Below are positions 27,801-36,024 of a stretch of DNA of 64,000 nucleotides, piece after piece. The translations under genes and the position numbers were made by a program. Position 1 is the first letter of the stretch. The number at the start of each line of letters is the position of its first letter. The DNA is from a virus, in the IMG/VR virus record IMGVR_UViG_3300025759_000090, positions 1-64,000 of that record, one strand, 5' to 3'. A model generated the notes under the pieces. It ran no database searches, was not told the origin of the DNA, and saw only the letters and a list, made by a program, of their open reading frames with translations.

Positions 27801-29574
27801 CCCATCAGCAAACCCAGCAATACGACCAAGTGGTGCTAAAGGAACAGCAATTGGTGGTAATAATGGTTGGGGAAGTTTAGGAAATCTTTACGGCTACGGA
27901 ACACCTAGAACCATGTCAGAAGGAATGCACACAATCAGGACAGTTTTTACTGAGGCTGGAATGACTTACATCCTTGATGGAACAACAGTTGGAACAGATA
28001 CTAATTCAGCAAATGCAGTATGGGGAATGACAATAAAAATTGGAGATTCTATGGGATTGATGAATCCTGTATTAACCCCTATTGCTGTTAATAATAATGC
28101 AGGTCAATTAGTAGCACCAACAAGACCCAATTTGAACGTCAGTCAAGCAGATTTACAAATTGACGAAATCATTCTTCGTCAGATTCCAACAAAACCAATG
28201 CTACCATTTACAGTTGATTCGATGAAACAACAAATCACAAACGTGGCAAGATACAATTCTTTAGATGTTGAAGTCAACAATGTAGATACGAGTAAAGGGA
28301 TGAATATCACAGCAACTTTGCTTGAGCCACCAACATCAACACAAAATGGAATTGAGATTGAGGCTTCGACTGTGATTTCAGGATATGATAATGTTGACCT
28401 CAACATCTTAGGTGGGTTCGGAACTTTGGATTTGTCAAACCTTCCAGCAACAGCATTGACTAATGGTTTCGTAATCAGATTCAATTTTTACATTCCTGAT
28501 AATACTCAAACTGAATATCATCCAATTGATTGGAATAAAATTCCGATTGTCAGAAATTGGTCAATCAATTATGATATCAAACCCGATGCAACTTTGACTT
28601 GCACAGGTAACACATTCAATGGAGATGTAACTCCACCAATCAATACAAAAATAGGAAATATTGTTTCTTTCAGAATTGGTGCTGCAACTACTGATTCAGA
28701 TAGAACAATATCATCTGTAAAAATAGATTTTGGAGATGGTTCTGAAAGTGGATGGATAGATGTTGCAGACCAAACTTTGACATCAACAACTTACGATGTT
28801 TCTCATGTATATACGGGTGCGGGAACAAAGTCAGCAGTAGCATATGTCAAAGACGATAAAGGAAACATTAGTGATGCTTCTACGGCTATTTCAGTAGTGA
28901 TTGCAGAAGGACTTCCTGTTGCAGTTCTTAGAGCAAGTCCAGCACTAATTTATGCAGGTCAAACAATAACACTTGATGCATCAAGTTCATACTTAGTTTC
29001 TACAACATCAGGAATCAATATTGCATCATATGTTTTCAATAGTGGTGTAAGCGGTGCAAGTGATGTATCTCAATCAGGTTCATCATTACAAGTTACTTAT
29101 TCTGCTGCTGGTGAATATGCAGCAACACTTCAAGTCAAAGATAATCAAAGCCCTGTAAATACTTCATCAACATCAACTGTTGTTGTCAAAGTTTTACCAG
29201 CAAATACAGCAATAGATTTGTTTGCTAATTTGAACACAAGACCAAGTGGTTTTACTGCAAAGAGAAGTGCAAATATAACTGCTGTTTCTGTTTTGGATTC
29301 TGAATATCCTGATGTTACAGATATGGGTACTAGAGATGAAAGATTTACTCTAACAGGTTCATTCTTGAAGGCAACAGCAACAACTGATATCTTGCAGATG
29401 GAGACATATATTTCTGACGGAACATTGTTGTTCATTGAATGGGAAACTACGAATTGGGCTGGTCAATCTTCGGTACAAAGATTCACAGGAAGAATGATTG
29501 ATTTCGATTATGAAAGAGAAGGTGGTAGGCATGGAGAAACACCATACACAGCAACCTTCCAAATAGCATCTTGA
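24886..29574 (+). CDS. Large tail protein with lectin-like and PKD domains
   Basis: 1562 residues. The first half is rich in Gly/Asn/Trp/Tyr and beta strands. Near 1015-1060 a concanavalin-like fold is suggested (GMHTIRTVFTEAGMTYILDG). PKD domains follow: one with DFGDGSESGWIDVADQ to YDVSHVYTGAG (about 1281-1312) and a second near 1345-1430 (LDASSSYLVS, TYSAAGEYAATLQVKD). The C-terminal 110 residues look like a distal-tail structural domain. Probably a host-contacting tail-tip or fibre protein. It contains the donor of the swapped repeat found at 1491-1548 and two palindrome copies 113 bases apart. Confidence 0.7.
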   Translation: MASIKQDITKTFSRMGNGLVELQRWFPVYIKNDGVGGISVDPVLYRTNFGNKTPEDEGGLNDESNTAGVRVEVIDDDGSTMSGTYTLTISGSGTHTPLAEVNYNGTSYNFMLIAPTSPSASTDGIYGYSSGLVIENAGASHSSGLSSSPTMVFMTVQEFAEMLDTYRHIGATSKDATKPAFLPHGLTGRTVASASANPLMNADPRLSSSGLNKASALYGNQHKVRATVFMPMMLDNNQFDKRIANAEVGFSYPRRDGVSGFTGYKANTITRYNSDPNTAGIRYKEVGYSGDHKTGAIGAWSMQRQATVSADGINHTIHANSGGGNYYEQVGYANADTSPDSAAALNPKYRMRMALACFLKDGTYTLNDGGTIIPYIYDADRTIGGVNSQTLYAVWDGKNGYGNSQPVADDCDAQIYPMFDFVQGIVSPASQGNNFDISSNEMEHVMFPLIEDDQPLTGGGAVTDKLIQPRQYLVRPNPKRAEIFAVQKTSAGILRIYITAASVTSNFRGGHGMPIYISGLGGTLGTANTSNARWNAEVDTATGDDSSTNNGNDIDHNGWWIMDRISQVTTGTIDGVSGTKTYQMIDVRIGLGVFGGSGKSTYETTGYVCQGRLHGAELPNGSQTTPANLYGFDESWQKTTRIPQTGMWPIGMSQPDSNCPKGGSTDSTYPSRPTQFSPQQKNADGVYVLGSTQTPRSISIRDEGDSIFLASPTTSSVGGGVLRIPPPIGWDLASVYYSSTATTPTTYTKDWDWTDTASTLDGLPTSRWGFRGVNIPFWSFIDGLTGRHGWDVTKPDGWAYGRNRPFPAHERVGTRAGYSPSLYADAGLNGWGVSAGTNTLASGAESTKIGLSEMGCSPIWLDMEMKAFIPIQKDRLLLIEFDNGVTFGKTGRHSMLTHGGTNNFLQGHGFYSIWDGLGIQTHPIATKVNLFGQADSNSSYAVNRPTIWAWGTDTEWFTNKWISSDENLFPTDPSANPAIRPSGAKGTAIGGNNGWGSLGNLYGYGTPRTMSEGMHTIRTVFTEAGMTYILDGTTVGTDTNSANAVWGMTIKIGDSMGLMNPVLTPIAVNNNAGQLVAPTRPNLNVSQADLQIDEIILRQIPTKPMLPFTVDSMKQQITNVARYNSLDVEVNNVDTSKGMNITATLLEPPTSTQNGIEIEASTVISGYDNVDLNILGGFGTLDLSNLPATALTNGFVIRFNFYIPDNTQTEYHPIDWNKIPIVRNWSINYDIKPDATLTCTGNTFNGDVTPPINTKIGNIVSFRIGAATTDSDRTISSVKIDFGDGSESGWIDVADQTLTSTTYDVSHVYTGAGTKSAVAYVKDDKGNISDASTAISVVIAEGLPVAVLRASPALIYAGQTITLDASSSYLVSTTSGINIASYVFNSGVSGASDVSQSGSSLQVTYSAAGEYAATLQVKDNQSPVNTSSTSTVVVKVLPANTAIDLFANLNTRPSGFTAKRSANITAVSVLDSEYPDVTDMGTRDERFTLTGSFLKATATTDILQMETYISDGTLLFIEWETTNWAGQSSVQRFTGRMIDFDYEREGGRHGETPYTATFQIAS
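28747..28803 (+). repeat. PKD-domain segment shared, in swapped order, with 1491-1548
   Basis: Block B 28747-28774 then block A 28774-28803. This copy sits in an intact PKD motif and is therefore likely the original. Confidence 0.85.
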
Positions 29575-29586
29575 TAAAACGGTTCA

Positions 29587-29600
29587 TTGATAACGGTGGG
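29587..29600 (+). promoter_or_regulatory. Class I promoter element
   Basis: TTGATAAC then GGTGGG; ATG 29618 is 23 bases after the first G. Confidence 0.7.
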
Positions 29601-29617
29601 AGAAAAAAGGTAGTATC

Positions 29618-29986
29618 ATGGGAATAGACCGGATAGACGATGATATGTATGACAAAATAAAATTAGATGTGATGAAATATCACATTCAATATACCTTACA
29701 AATTACTGCTGATAAACTTGCAGAAGCGGGGAAAACATTGGGTGATTTACCAATACCTTCTGTTGAAGATATAGGAAATGCAGCATTCGCAGAATTACTT
29801 AACGCATCGTCTCAACAAAACCAAACATTGAAAGAAATAACAGAAGAAGAAGGATATTCAACATCAGCCCCAAACGTAATTCTTCGATATGATGAAAGTG
29901 ATAAGAGAGATTTCAGTAAAATATTTCGTGAATCAATTATTGCTGCTGTAAGTAATGTCAAAACATTTTCAGATAAGTTTGCCTGA
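29618..29986 (+). CDS. Hypothetical helical protein
   Basis: 122 residues, mostly helical (MKYHIQYTLQITADKLAEAG; FRESIIAAVSNVKTFSDKFA), no Cys. Own class I promoter between two tail genes. No family recognised; a small tail-associated or regulatory protein is possible. Confidence 0.55.
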   Translation: MGIDRIDDDMYDKIKLDVMKYHIQYTLQITADKLAEAGKTLGDLPIPSVEDIGNAAFAELLNASSQQNQTLKEITEEEGYSTSAPNVILRYDESDKRDFSKIFRESIIAAVSNVKTFSDKFA

Positions 29987-30000
29987 TATTCTGTAAGAAT

Positions 30001-30034
30001 AGTCAGATAGAGAATATTGATAAAGGGAAACCCC
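30001..30034 (+). promoter_or_regulatory. Class II promoter (AGTCAGATA plus TTGATAAAGGGAA)
   Basis: AGTCAGATA at 30001 and TTGATA at 30017 (spacing 16), then GGGAAACCCC. The gene starts further down (30075) after a GGAGATGA ribosome site. Confidence 0.55.
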
Positions 30035-30074
30035 TTCGGACACATTGCGAAAACACGCAACGGAGATGAAAAAT

Positions 30075-30161
30075 ATGACAACAACAGGAATAAATGGATG
30101 CTATGAAGATGCAAATGGAAACTATTGGTACAATGGAGAACAAGTAACTTTTGAGTATTGA
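30075..30161 (+). CDS. 28-residue peptide
   Basis: Starts after CAACGGAGATGA. Sequence MTTTGINGCYEDANGNYWYN and a short tail; it reads like a beta-hairpin. Supported by a ribosome site and class II promoter; function unknown. Confidence 0.45.
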   Translation: MTTTGINGCYEDANGNYWYNGEQVTFEY

Positions 30162-30199
30162 ATAAATGAATGAAGGAAATAAAAAAGGAGATGAAAAAA

Positions 30200-30628
30200 A
30201 TGACATGGCTATGGAATGAAATGGATGACGAAAATACCCTAATGAATACTGATAATTATGATTCAATTGTCAGAAATCTTGGAGTTGGATATGTAGTTTT
30301 GAGAGATTCTTACAAAGATGGTTTTGTTGGTGTAAAATCCAATGACCGTGAATACTTTGTATGCAATGCTTTCAAAGGTGGTTGGGATAACCCAACATTC
30401 GATGGAGAAAACCCATCCGGTGATATCTACACTTCTATAATCAGCCCCTATGCTCTACGCTTGAATATTGATTTACTATTTGACAATGATTTCAAATCTG
30501 TACCTGTGTTGGCTGATGATAGAAACTTGAATGTTTCAATAATCGGAGTTGACACAAGCCGAGATGAAATTGTTGTTAAAGTTCAATTTTGGAACAGGGC
30601 TTACGGAACTGACGATATACTATACTGA
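30200..30628 (+). CDS. Hypothetical protein, 142 residues
   Basis: GGAGATGA ribosome site selects ATG 30200 rather than the upstream ATG 30170. Acidic, mixed alpha/beta, aromatic-rich (WNEMDDENT, YVVLRDSYKDGFVGV). Directly followed by a UUCG terminator. No family recognised. Confidence 0.55.
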   Translation: MTWLWNEMDDENTLMNTDNYDSIVRNLGVGYVVLRDSYKDGFVGVKSNDREYFVCNAFKGGWDNPTFDGENPSGDIYTSIISPYALRLNIDLLFDNDFKSVPVLADDRNLNVSIIGVDTSRDEIVVKVQFWNRAYGTDDILY

Positions 30629-30648
30629 AATAGATACCTAACAAAATC

Positions 30649-30680
30649 GGGGGTCGCCTTCGGGCGACTCCCTTTTTTTT
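30649..30680 (+). terminator. Hairpin terminator with UUCG tetraloop
   Basis: GGGGGTCGCC, TTCG loop, GGCGACTCCC (one G-T pair), then eight T. Ends the unit 30075-30628. Confidence 0.85.
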
Positions 30681-30734
30681 ATTTTGAAATTCGATAGATA
30701 TTCTATTGAACCACGTTTGCCCGATAGAGCCAAT

Positions 30735-31841
30735 ATGAGCGACTTCTTTGACTTGATAGTGGAACATTACAACCCAACGTCAGAAGCGTGGGAAAACGTA
30801 ACTATAACGGGTGTAATCAGTATCAAAGTCAAACACCGATTGAATGCCCCATCCGAATGTCAAATTGTTCTATCAAATGTAAAAGGAAAAAGAGCATTTA
30901 CAATTTCAAGAGGCGATAGAGTTACAGTCAAAGCAACACCGAATAAATGGATTTCAGGAAGCGTTACAAAACCGTTTGTATTTTGTGGAATTGTCTCAGA
31001 TATAGAAACTTCAAATTCTACATATTCAGTTCTTGTTTACGATACATTGGGTTTATTGTCAAATGAAATTATATTATCTAATCCATTATCAATATCAACA
31101 CGTTCAGATGGTGCTTCTGTTCTGAAAGAAATTGTTTCAGGGAGTTCATACAATCTACTAACAAGTCTTGAAAAAATGTTAGGTGAAACAAGAATAATAA
31201 TTCCAAGTAATTTGAATCTAAAAGGTAAGACAAGATTATCGGGAATGCAATCCGTTCTATCTTTGATTAATGCAACTCCAAATCTGTTCAGATTATCTTC
31301 AAGTCTCTCAGAAAGACGTGTTGAGTTCAACAGGCTACCTTCGCTTGATGATACAAATTACACGCCATATATCGCTGGAAGATTACCAAGAACTACTGCA
31401 CCTTTGGATATCATACCAACTTCAATAATTAGAGAAGAAGATGATTCTGATTTGATTAATGTTGTTTCAGTTCAAAATAGTGATTTAGATATTCTAGTAA
31501 CTGAACCAGCAATTTTGCCAGCATCACCGATACAAAGATTGTTTGAAGAAAGTATGATTTCTGACGAAGTTTCTGCAAGATTATTTGCACGTCAAATTTT
31601 GAATCAACAGGGAGTGGATAAATCAAGATGGATTGTAGAAGCAATCCCAAACAGATTGGATATTATTGCAGGTGATATTATTGAGTTCAAATCTGTTGAA
31701 GGTGGGCTTGCTGGAAAACATATGGTTTTCGATGTTACTTGGAACATGACTACGGATGGTTGTGATATGACTTTGACAGTTGGCCGACAAGCCCCTGATT
31801 TCATTACATCTATCAGATTTGCAGCAGGTCAAAGTATTTGA
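30735..31841 (+). CDS. Baseplate hub/minor tail-like protein (putative)
   Basis: 368 residues from ATG 30735 (ATGAGC). N-terminal beta domain with ISIKVKHRLNAPSECQIVLS and SRGDRVTVKA, then FCGIVSDIETSNSTYSVLVY, an order typical of hub proteins related to gp27/gpD/gp44 in which a small barrel sits in a larger ring. A C-terminal domain (IAGDIIEFKSVEGGLAGKH) repeats the barrel pattern. It closes the tail module. An upstream TTG at 30684 would lie on the terminator side and is not favoured. Confidence 0.5.
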   Translation: MSDFFDLIVEHYNPTSEAWENVTITGVISIKVKHRLNAPSECQIVLSNVKGKRAFTISRGDRVTVKATPNKWISGSVTKPFVFCGIVSDIETSNSTYSVLVYDTLGLLSNEIILSNPLSISTRSDGASVLKEIVSGSSYNLLTSLEKMLGETRIIIPSNLNLKGKTRLSGMQSVLSLINATPNLFRLSSSLSERRVEFNRLPSLDDTNYTPYIAGRLPRTTAPLDIIPTSIIREEDDSDLINVVSVQNSDLDILVTEPAILPASPIQRLFEESMISDEVSARLFARQILNQQGVDKSRWIVEAIPNRLDIIAGDIIEFKSVEGGLAGKHMVFDVTWNMTTDGCDMTLTVGRQAPDFITSIRFAAGQSI

Positions 31842-31951
31842 TTACAAATCTGACTATTACGAATATCAAAATAGTGGTGTTTTAAGCCCGTCTTTTTTTC
31901 GGGTGGTATGATTTGACCTGTTGACGAAAAGAAGCCCTTAGAATGCTTGCA

Positions 31952-31965
31952 TTCATATCGGTGGG
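31952..31965 (+). promoter_or_regulatory. Class I promoter element
   Basis: TTCATATC then GGTGGG; ATG 31982 is 22 bases after the first G. This decides the helicase start over the in-frame start at 31943, which lies upstream of the element. Confidence 0.75.
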
Positions 31966-31981
31966 GGTAAAATCAGTTGTC

Positions 31982-33721
31982 ATGGCCGTAGTCAAAATCA
32001 ACATCCCCTCAAAAAACAGACTTCCTGACCTTTGGGAAGATATTCAACCTGACTTTCCAATGCCTTCTCCAAGAACATATCAGGCCGAAGCATTATCTGT
32101 AATCAAATGGGCTTTGGATAATGATGATTTTGATAACATAATTGTTCAAGCACCAACAGGTATTGGGAAGTCAGCAATTGCTATGACTTTACAGAAGTGG
32201 TTTCAATCTGCATATCTACTCGCACCAAGTCTTGGTTTGACTGAACAATACAAGAGAGATTATGGTTCATCTTTGAAAGAAATAAAAGGGAGAAATAATT
32301 TTCCTTGTTGGGTTAGAGAAGGTACAGCAGAATCAGCACCTTGTTATGGTGCAAAGCGTTCATGTCCTCATACAAAAGAGGATGACCCATGTCCGTATTA
32401 TGAACAGAAATTTGAGGCTGCAAATTCAAGATTAGTTTTATCGAATCCAGCATATCTTTTCAGATTGATTCAAGGAGACAAAAACTTTGGTCAAAGAGAA
32501 TTTACAATTGTTGATGAAGCACATGATATGGAATCATTTCTTCTAGGATTATTTGAAACAAGAATTACTCTTGGAGATTGGGCGTTGGCTCATGGCTCAA
32601 CAACTAATTTTCCAATGCATTATCATGCGGCAGATTGGATTCCAGCGATTACAGAATTACACAAAGCGGCACAGGTTGGAATAGAAATATCTGAACAGAA
32701 TGAAGATGAGAAAGCAACAGAAAGATATCGAAAATTATTGGGTAAAACTACGACACTTCTTGAACTACTGAAAGAACCAAATCGAGTTGTTGTCGAAAAT
32801 GAATCTGACCGGAACGGAAGGTATCTGAAAATAAGACCTGTTCGTGTCAACAGGTTAGCATCAGAAATGCTAGAACGTGTCTCCAAAAAACGAATCTTTC
32901 TTTCAGCAACAATTCTCGATGTTGATACTTTTCTTTCAGGTCTTGGATTAGAAAATCAAAAGAATCTTTATGTCAATATTACCAAGTCTCCATTCCCCCC
33001 TGAGAACTTCAAAATACATTATGCCCCATGTGGTTCAATGTCATATTCAAAGAGAGACAAATCTGTTCTGAAACAGGTCAAAGCAATTGCTGCAATTATG
33101 GAAAAATATCCTGAGAGAAGAGGGGTTGTTTTACCACATAGTCATTTCATCAGAAATGCGATTGTGAATGGTTTGAAAGAACTCGGATATGGTGATAGAA
33201 TTGTTACACATGATTCTAATCCAAGAGCAAGAGATGTTGCCCTGAAACATTTCTTTTCTAGCGAAGATAAAAGTCTAGTTTTGATTAGCACATATGTTGG
33301 TCAAGGATTCGATTTCAAAGGCAAGTTAGCAGAATGGTTGGTCATCTGTAAAGTTCCATATTTACCAATCAAAGGAGATGCCGTAATAGAGCAGCGTTTA
33401 CAGGAAGATGAACACGCTTGGCGGAGTAAGTACGAAGGTACTCTTGATTGCCCTTATGAGCCGCCTACAAAGTATTCTAACGGTATGTGTGGGTCATTCA
33501 ATTGCCCTGCCCCATGCAAGGCTTGGTATCAACTCCAAACAGGTCTAAAATTAGTGCAAGGTGCTGGCCGAATAATCAGAAGTCCAACTGACAAAGGAGA
33601 CTTGTTTATCTTGGATGGTTCATGGGCTAGATTTGCTAGAATGAATGCTCGACTTTTACCACATTGGTTTCGGGGTTCAATCGGTGAAACACCGAATTGG
33701 TTGAAGCGACATATTCAGTAA
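31982..33721 (+). CDS. XPD/DinG-type superfamily 2 helicase with Fe-S cluster
   Basis: 579 residues. Walker A APTGIGKS (57-64), four Cys at 109, 121, 128 and 137 that fit the Fe-S cluster of XPD/DinG enzymes, DEAH box VDEAHD (178-183), and motif VI region QGAGRIIRS near the C-terminus. Predicted 5'-3' DNA helicase used in repair, replication or removal of bound RNA or protein. First gene of the replication module, with its own class I promoter. Confidence 0.88.
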   Translation: MAVVKINIPSKNRLPDLWEDIQPDFPMPSPRTYQAEALSVIKWALDNDDFDNIIVQAPTGIGKSAIAMTLQKWFQSAYLLAPSLGLTEQYKRDYGSSLKEIKGRNNFPCWVREGTAESAPCYGAKRSCPHTKEDDPCPYYEQKFEAANSRLVLSNPAYLFRLIQGDKNFGQREFTIVDEAHDMESFLLGLFETRITLGDWALAHGSTTNFPMHYHAADWIPAITELHKAAQVGIEISEQNEDEKATERYRKLLGKTTTLLELLKEPNRVVVENESDRNGRYLKIRPVRVNRLASEMLERVSKKRIFLSATILDVDTFLSGLGLENQKNLYVNITKSPFPPENFKIHYAPCGSMSYSKRDKSVLKQVKAIAAIMEKYPERRGVVLPHSHFIRNAIVNGLKELGYGDRIVTHDSNPRARDVALKHFFSSEDKSLVLISTYVGQGFDFKGKLAEWLVICKVPYLPIKGDAVIEQRLQEDEHAWRSKYEGTLDCPYEPPTKYSNGMCGSFNCPAPCKAWYQLQTGLKLVQGAGRIIRSPTDKGDLFILDGSWARFARMNARLLPHWFRGSIGETPNWLKRHIQ

Positions 33722-33746
33722 AACTTTGATGTTGGCCTCAACACGT

Positions 33747-34457
33747 TTATGCTCGGCAAACTCTTGCATCTCCAACTGCACAAACTATTTTCAAAGGCAG
33801 GTCATTCCATCCCCATTCAGCCGCTATTCTGAGAGAAGTTATTCTCCTAGAAGCGTTAGAACTGTTTCTTGATTCGTGGCCGCTAAGACCATATCCTGTG
33901 ATTGCTGTGTAAATGTCAGAAGCAATGTATGTTTGCTTTGCGAATGCTTCCCATTCCCAAACTCTTTCATTGTATGCGATTGCAGAATGTGTTCCTTTTT
34001 GGATTTGATTAGTTTCAGATAATTTGAATGAGTAAACCCAATCTGCTTTGTTGAAGTTCCACACACACTTCAATCTCCTAGAAGCATATTGAGCAACGTG
34101 AACTAACTCATGTGCTAGGGCTACAATTGATTTAACTGAGCCATCGAAATAAACGTGAACACTTACAGCCGTAGCAAAATCATTTGCATCTGTATCATCC
34201 AATTGAACAAATGCTTCTTTGCCTACACCCCATTCGTCATATGTAGTTTTACTTGCACATACAATTGATATTCTGAACTTGTTCAATGCGATTTTACTAA
34301 CACCTTCTGTTGTTAATGTTTGAAACACACTTTCTGCAACATTCTTTGTTGTGTAAGGTGCTGACATATTCTCAGGATTATAGAAAATGATAGGCATTTT
34401 ATATCCATCCACTAAAACGGATTCCCATGATGTTTGTGTCTCTTGCGTCTTGCTCAT
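33747..34457 (-). CDS. HExxH metallopeptidase-like protein
   Basis: 236 residues. HELVH at 116-120 with Glu170 (VWEWEAFAKQ) as a likely third zinc ligand 50 residues on, the order found in small gluzincin-like or SprT/M48-like peptidases; the exact family is not recognised. It runs opposite to its neighbours, converges with the helicase gene (25-base gap) and has a class II promoter with the start codon beside an inverted repeat. A role against a host protein or in virion processing is possible. Confidence 0.6.
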   Translation of the reverse strand: MSKTQETQTSWESVLVDGYKMPIIFYNPENMSAPYTTKNVAESVFQTLTTEGVSKIALNKFRISIVCASKTTYDEWGVGKEAFVQLDDTDANDFATAVSVHVYFDGSVKSIVALAHELVHVAQYASRRLKCVWNFNKADWVYSFKLSETNQIQKGTHSAIAYNERVWEWEAFAKQTYIASDIYTAITGYGLSGHESRNSSNASRRITSLRIAAEWGWNDLPLKIVCAVGDARVCRA

Positions 34458-34522
34458 GTAATGAGCAAGGGGGGCATTCCCCTTATCAATGTTTAGGCAA
34501 TATCAATGGTTTTTGATATCAA
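34450..34522 (-). promoter_or_regulatory. Class II promoter with three TTGATA boxes and start-codon inverted repeat
   Basis: On the minus strand TTGATA begins at 34522, 34506 and 34489 (spacing 16 and 17), followed by GGGGAATGCCCCCC. The ATG at 34457 lies 32 bases after the third box, in TTGCTCATTACATGAGCAA (34450-34468). Nearly identical to the unit at 44941-45013. Confidence 0.75.
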
Positions 34523-34558
34523 AATTGTATTTTCTATCCACGCCAGCCATGTGATTCT

Positions 34559-34572
34559 TTCATAATGGTGGG
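34559..34572 (+). promoter_or_regulatory. Class I promoter element
   Basis: TTCATAAT then GGTGGG; ATG 34589 is 22 bases after the first G. Confidence 0.75.
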
Positions 34573-34588
34573 CTAATCCTGATTGTTC

Positions 34589-35716
34589 ATGGTCGAAGAT
34601 GCGATAATTGTAAGGCAAGCCCGTAGATGGATTCGTAAACAGGCGAAGGGGGATATGCCTGATGAATTGTATTCTGCACTAGCAGAAGGTGCTGATGGCC
34701 TTGAAAAAAGACAAATCAAAAGTCTTGCTAAAGTCTCAAGAATTGTTGCTGATAATGGAACAATTCGACCATACAACGATTTCAAAAAAGATTGGAAATA
34801 TACCAAGTCAATCTATGGTCATAGAGAGTCATGTTCGTTATGTGGAAAAAGACCGATAGTTGAGAATTGTGTTTTACGAGATGAGGATGCAGATAGAGAA
34901 ATCATTGTTGGAAATGTATGTGCATATAGATATGTAGAAATCACAGTTGATAATCGAGTTTTAGATGGTGAAGAAAAAAAGGAATATCTCAAGAAAAATA
35001 TGAAAGAAGCCAAACATAAATTTAACCGAACTACTTTCACTCAAAAATATCCATCTGCAATGTCTGACTTGAAAAGATATGAACAGATGATGACGAACAA
35101 TAGATTTCTATCTCAACCAAGAAAAAAACTATGGAAATCTATTCATAGAAACATGGTCAAGAGATTAATGTCTCATGGTTATCCAAGTCCTAAATTAAGC
35201 AGACAATGGGAATCATTTATGATTGATGCAGAAGAAGAATATCAAGAGTATTGTCAACAAGAAAATGAACACCAAGATAAGATAAGAAAACTTGTAGAAG
35301 AACGACAAGAAAGAAGAAGAAAAATGGCTCAAGAAATTGCTAATAAAAGACAAGAATGGCATGAGCAAACTAGGAAGTTTCAGATGATGGTTAAGTCTCT
35401 CGATAATCTAAGTTCATGGGAACAAACAATGTCCGTTAGAGTTGCTCAAAGAATTAAAAATCAAGGAGTCAAAAGATTGGATTCGGGTTACAAGAGATTT
35501 TACCAAGAAATAGTAATTAGATATGCTTTAGAAACGGGGGATGAAAATCTCCCATCAACACCACTATCAGAAGAGATACAGGGGTGGGATAAAACAAGAT
35601 TAAATGGATGGGAAAATGATTTTGTAAAATCAATAATAATCAAGGCAATGTTGAATCGAGAAATGACATCGAAACAGATGGAAATTATTGAAAAAATTAG
35701 GAAGAGATTGGCATGA
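34589..35716 (+). CDS. Zinc-binding coiled-coil protein
   Basis: 375 residues. CSLCGKRPIVENC (near 80-92) with a later GNVC (near 108) forms a zinc site similar in layout to DUF6011-type motifs. Residues 200-275 are a long charged coiled-coil (EERQERRRKMAQEIANKRQE). The last 25 residues (LNREMTSKQMEIIEKIRKRL) match the repeat found in the zinc protein at 3782. Start set by the class I element. Coupled by ATGA to the next gene. Function unknown, nucleic-acid binding likely. Confidence 0.55.
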   Translation: MVEDAIIVRQARRWIRKQAKGDMPDELYSALAEGADGLEKRQIKSLAKVSRIVADNGTIRPYNDFKKDWKYTKSIYGHRESCSLCGKRPIVENCVLRDEDADREIIVGNVCAYRYVEITVDNRVLDGEEKKEYLKKNMKEAKHKFNRTTFTQKYPSAMSDLKRYEQMMTNNRFLSQPRKKLWKSIHRNMVKRLMSHGYPSPKLSRQWESFMIDAEEEYQEYCQQENEHQDKIRKLVEERQERRRKMAQEIANKRQEWHEQTRKFQMMVKSLDNLSSWEQTMSVRVAQRIKNQGVKRLDSGYKRFYQEIVIRYALETGDENLPSTPLSEEIQGWDKTRLNGWENDFVKSIIIKAMLNREMTSKQMEIIEKIRKRLA

Positions 35717-35997
35717 GATTTTTAGATGGTAAACCAATTCCTAAGCAGGTTCTAACGCCTGATAATAGGAACTTAGGTTCTCCCTCAAGAATAGCAGATG
35801 TGTATGGTGTAAGCATCATCGAAAAATGTCTAAATCCTGATTGTGAGAGAGAAGCAGAAATGGATGCATTACTACTATCTCCGTTGAATCAATTTCCCAA
35901 TATTGTAGTCATATGTGGAGACAAAGGTTGTGGAGTTTATTGGACTTTGATTGGTTCTCCACCAAAAGAAACAGTATGGCTTCATATCGAGGATTGA
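35713..35997 (+). CDS. Small Cys-containing protein
   Basis: 94 residues, ATGA-coupled to the previous gene. CLNPDCERE (near 39) and CGDKGCGVYW (near 68) suggest a zinc ribbon. Function unknown. Confidence 0.55.
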   Translation: MRFLDGKPIPKQVLTPDNRNLGSPSRIADVYGVSIIEKCLNPDCEREAEMDALLLSPLNQFPNIVVICGDKGCGVYWTLIGSPPKETVWLHIED

Positions 35998-36007
35998 AAA
36001 GGGTGGG
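35994..36007 (+). promoter_or_regulatory. Class I promoter element (weak TATA part)
   Basis: TTGAAAAG then GGTGGG; ATG 36025 is 23 bases after the first G, favouring that start over GTG 36016. Confidence 0.6.
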
Positions 36008-36024
36008 ATAAACAGGTGGATAAT

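Noticed and set aside
31884-31906. CCCG-T7-CGGG hairpin before the helicase promoter
   Set aside because: Stem of only four pairs with the T run inside the loop; too weak to call a terminator.
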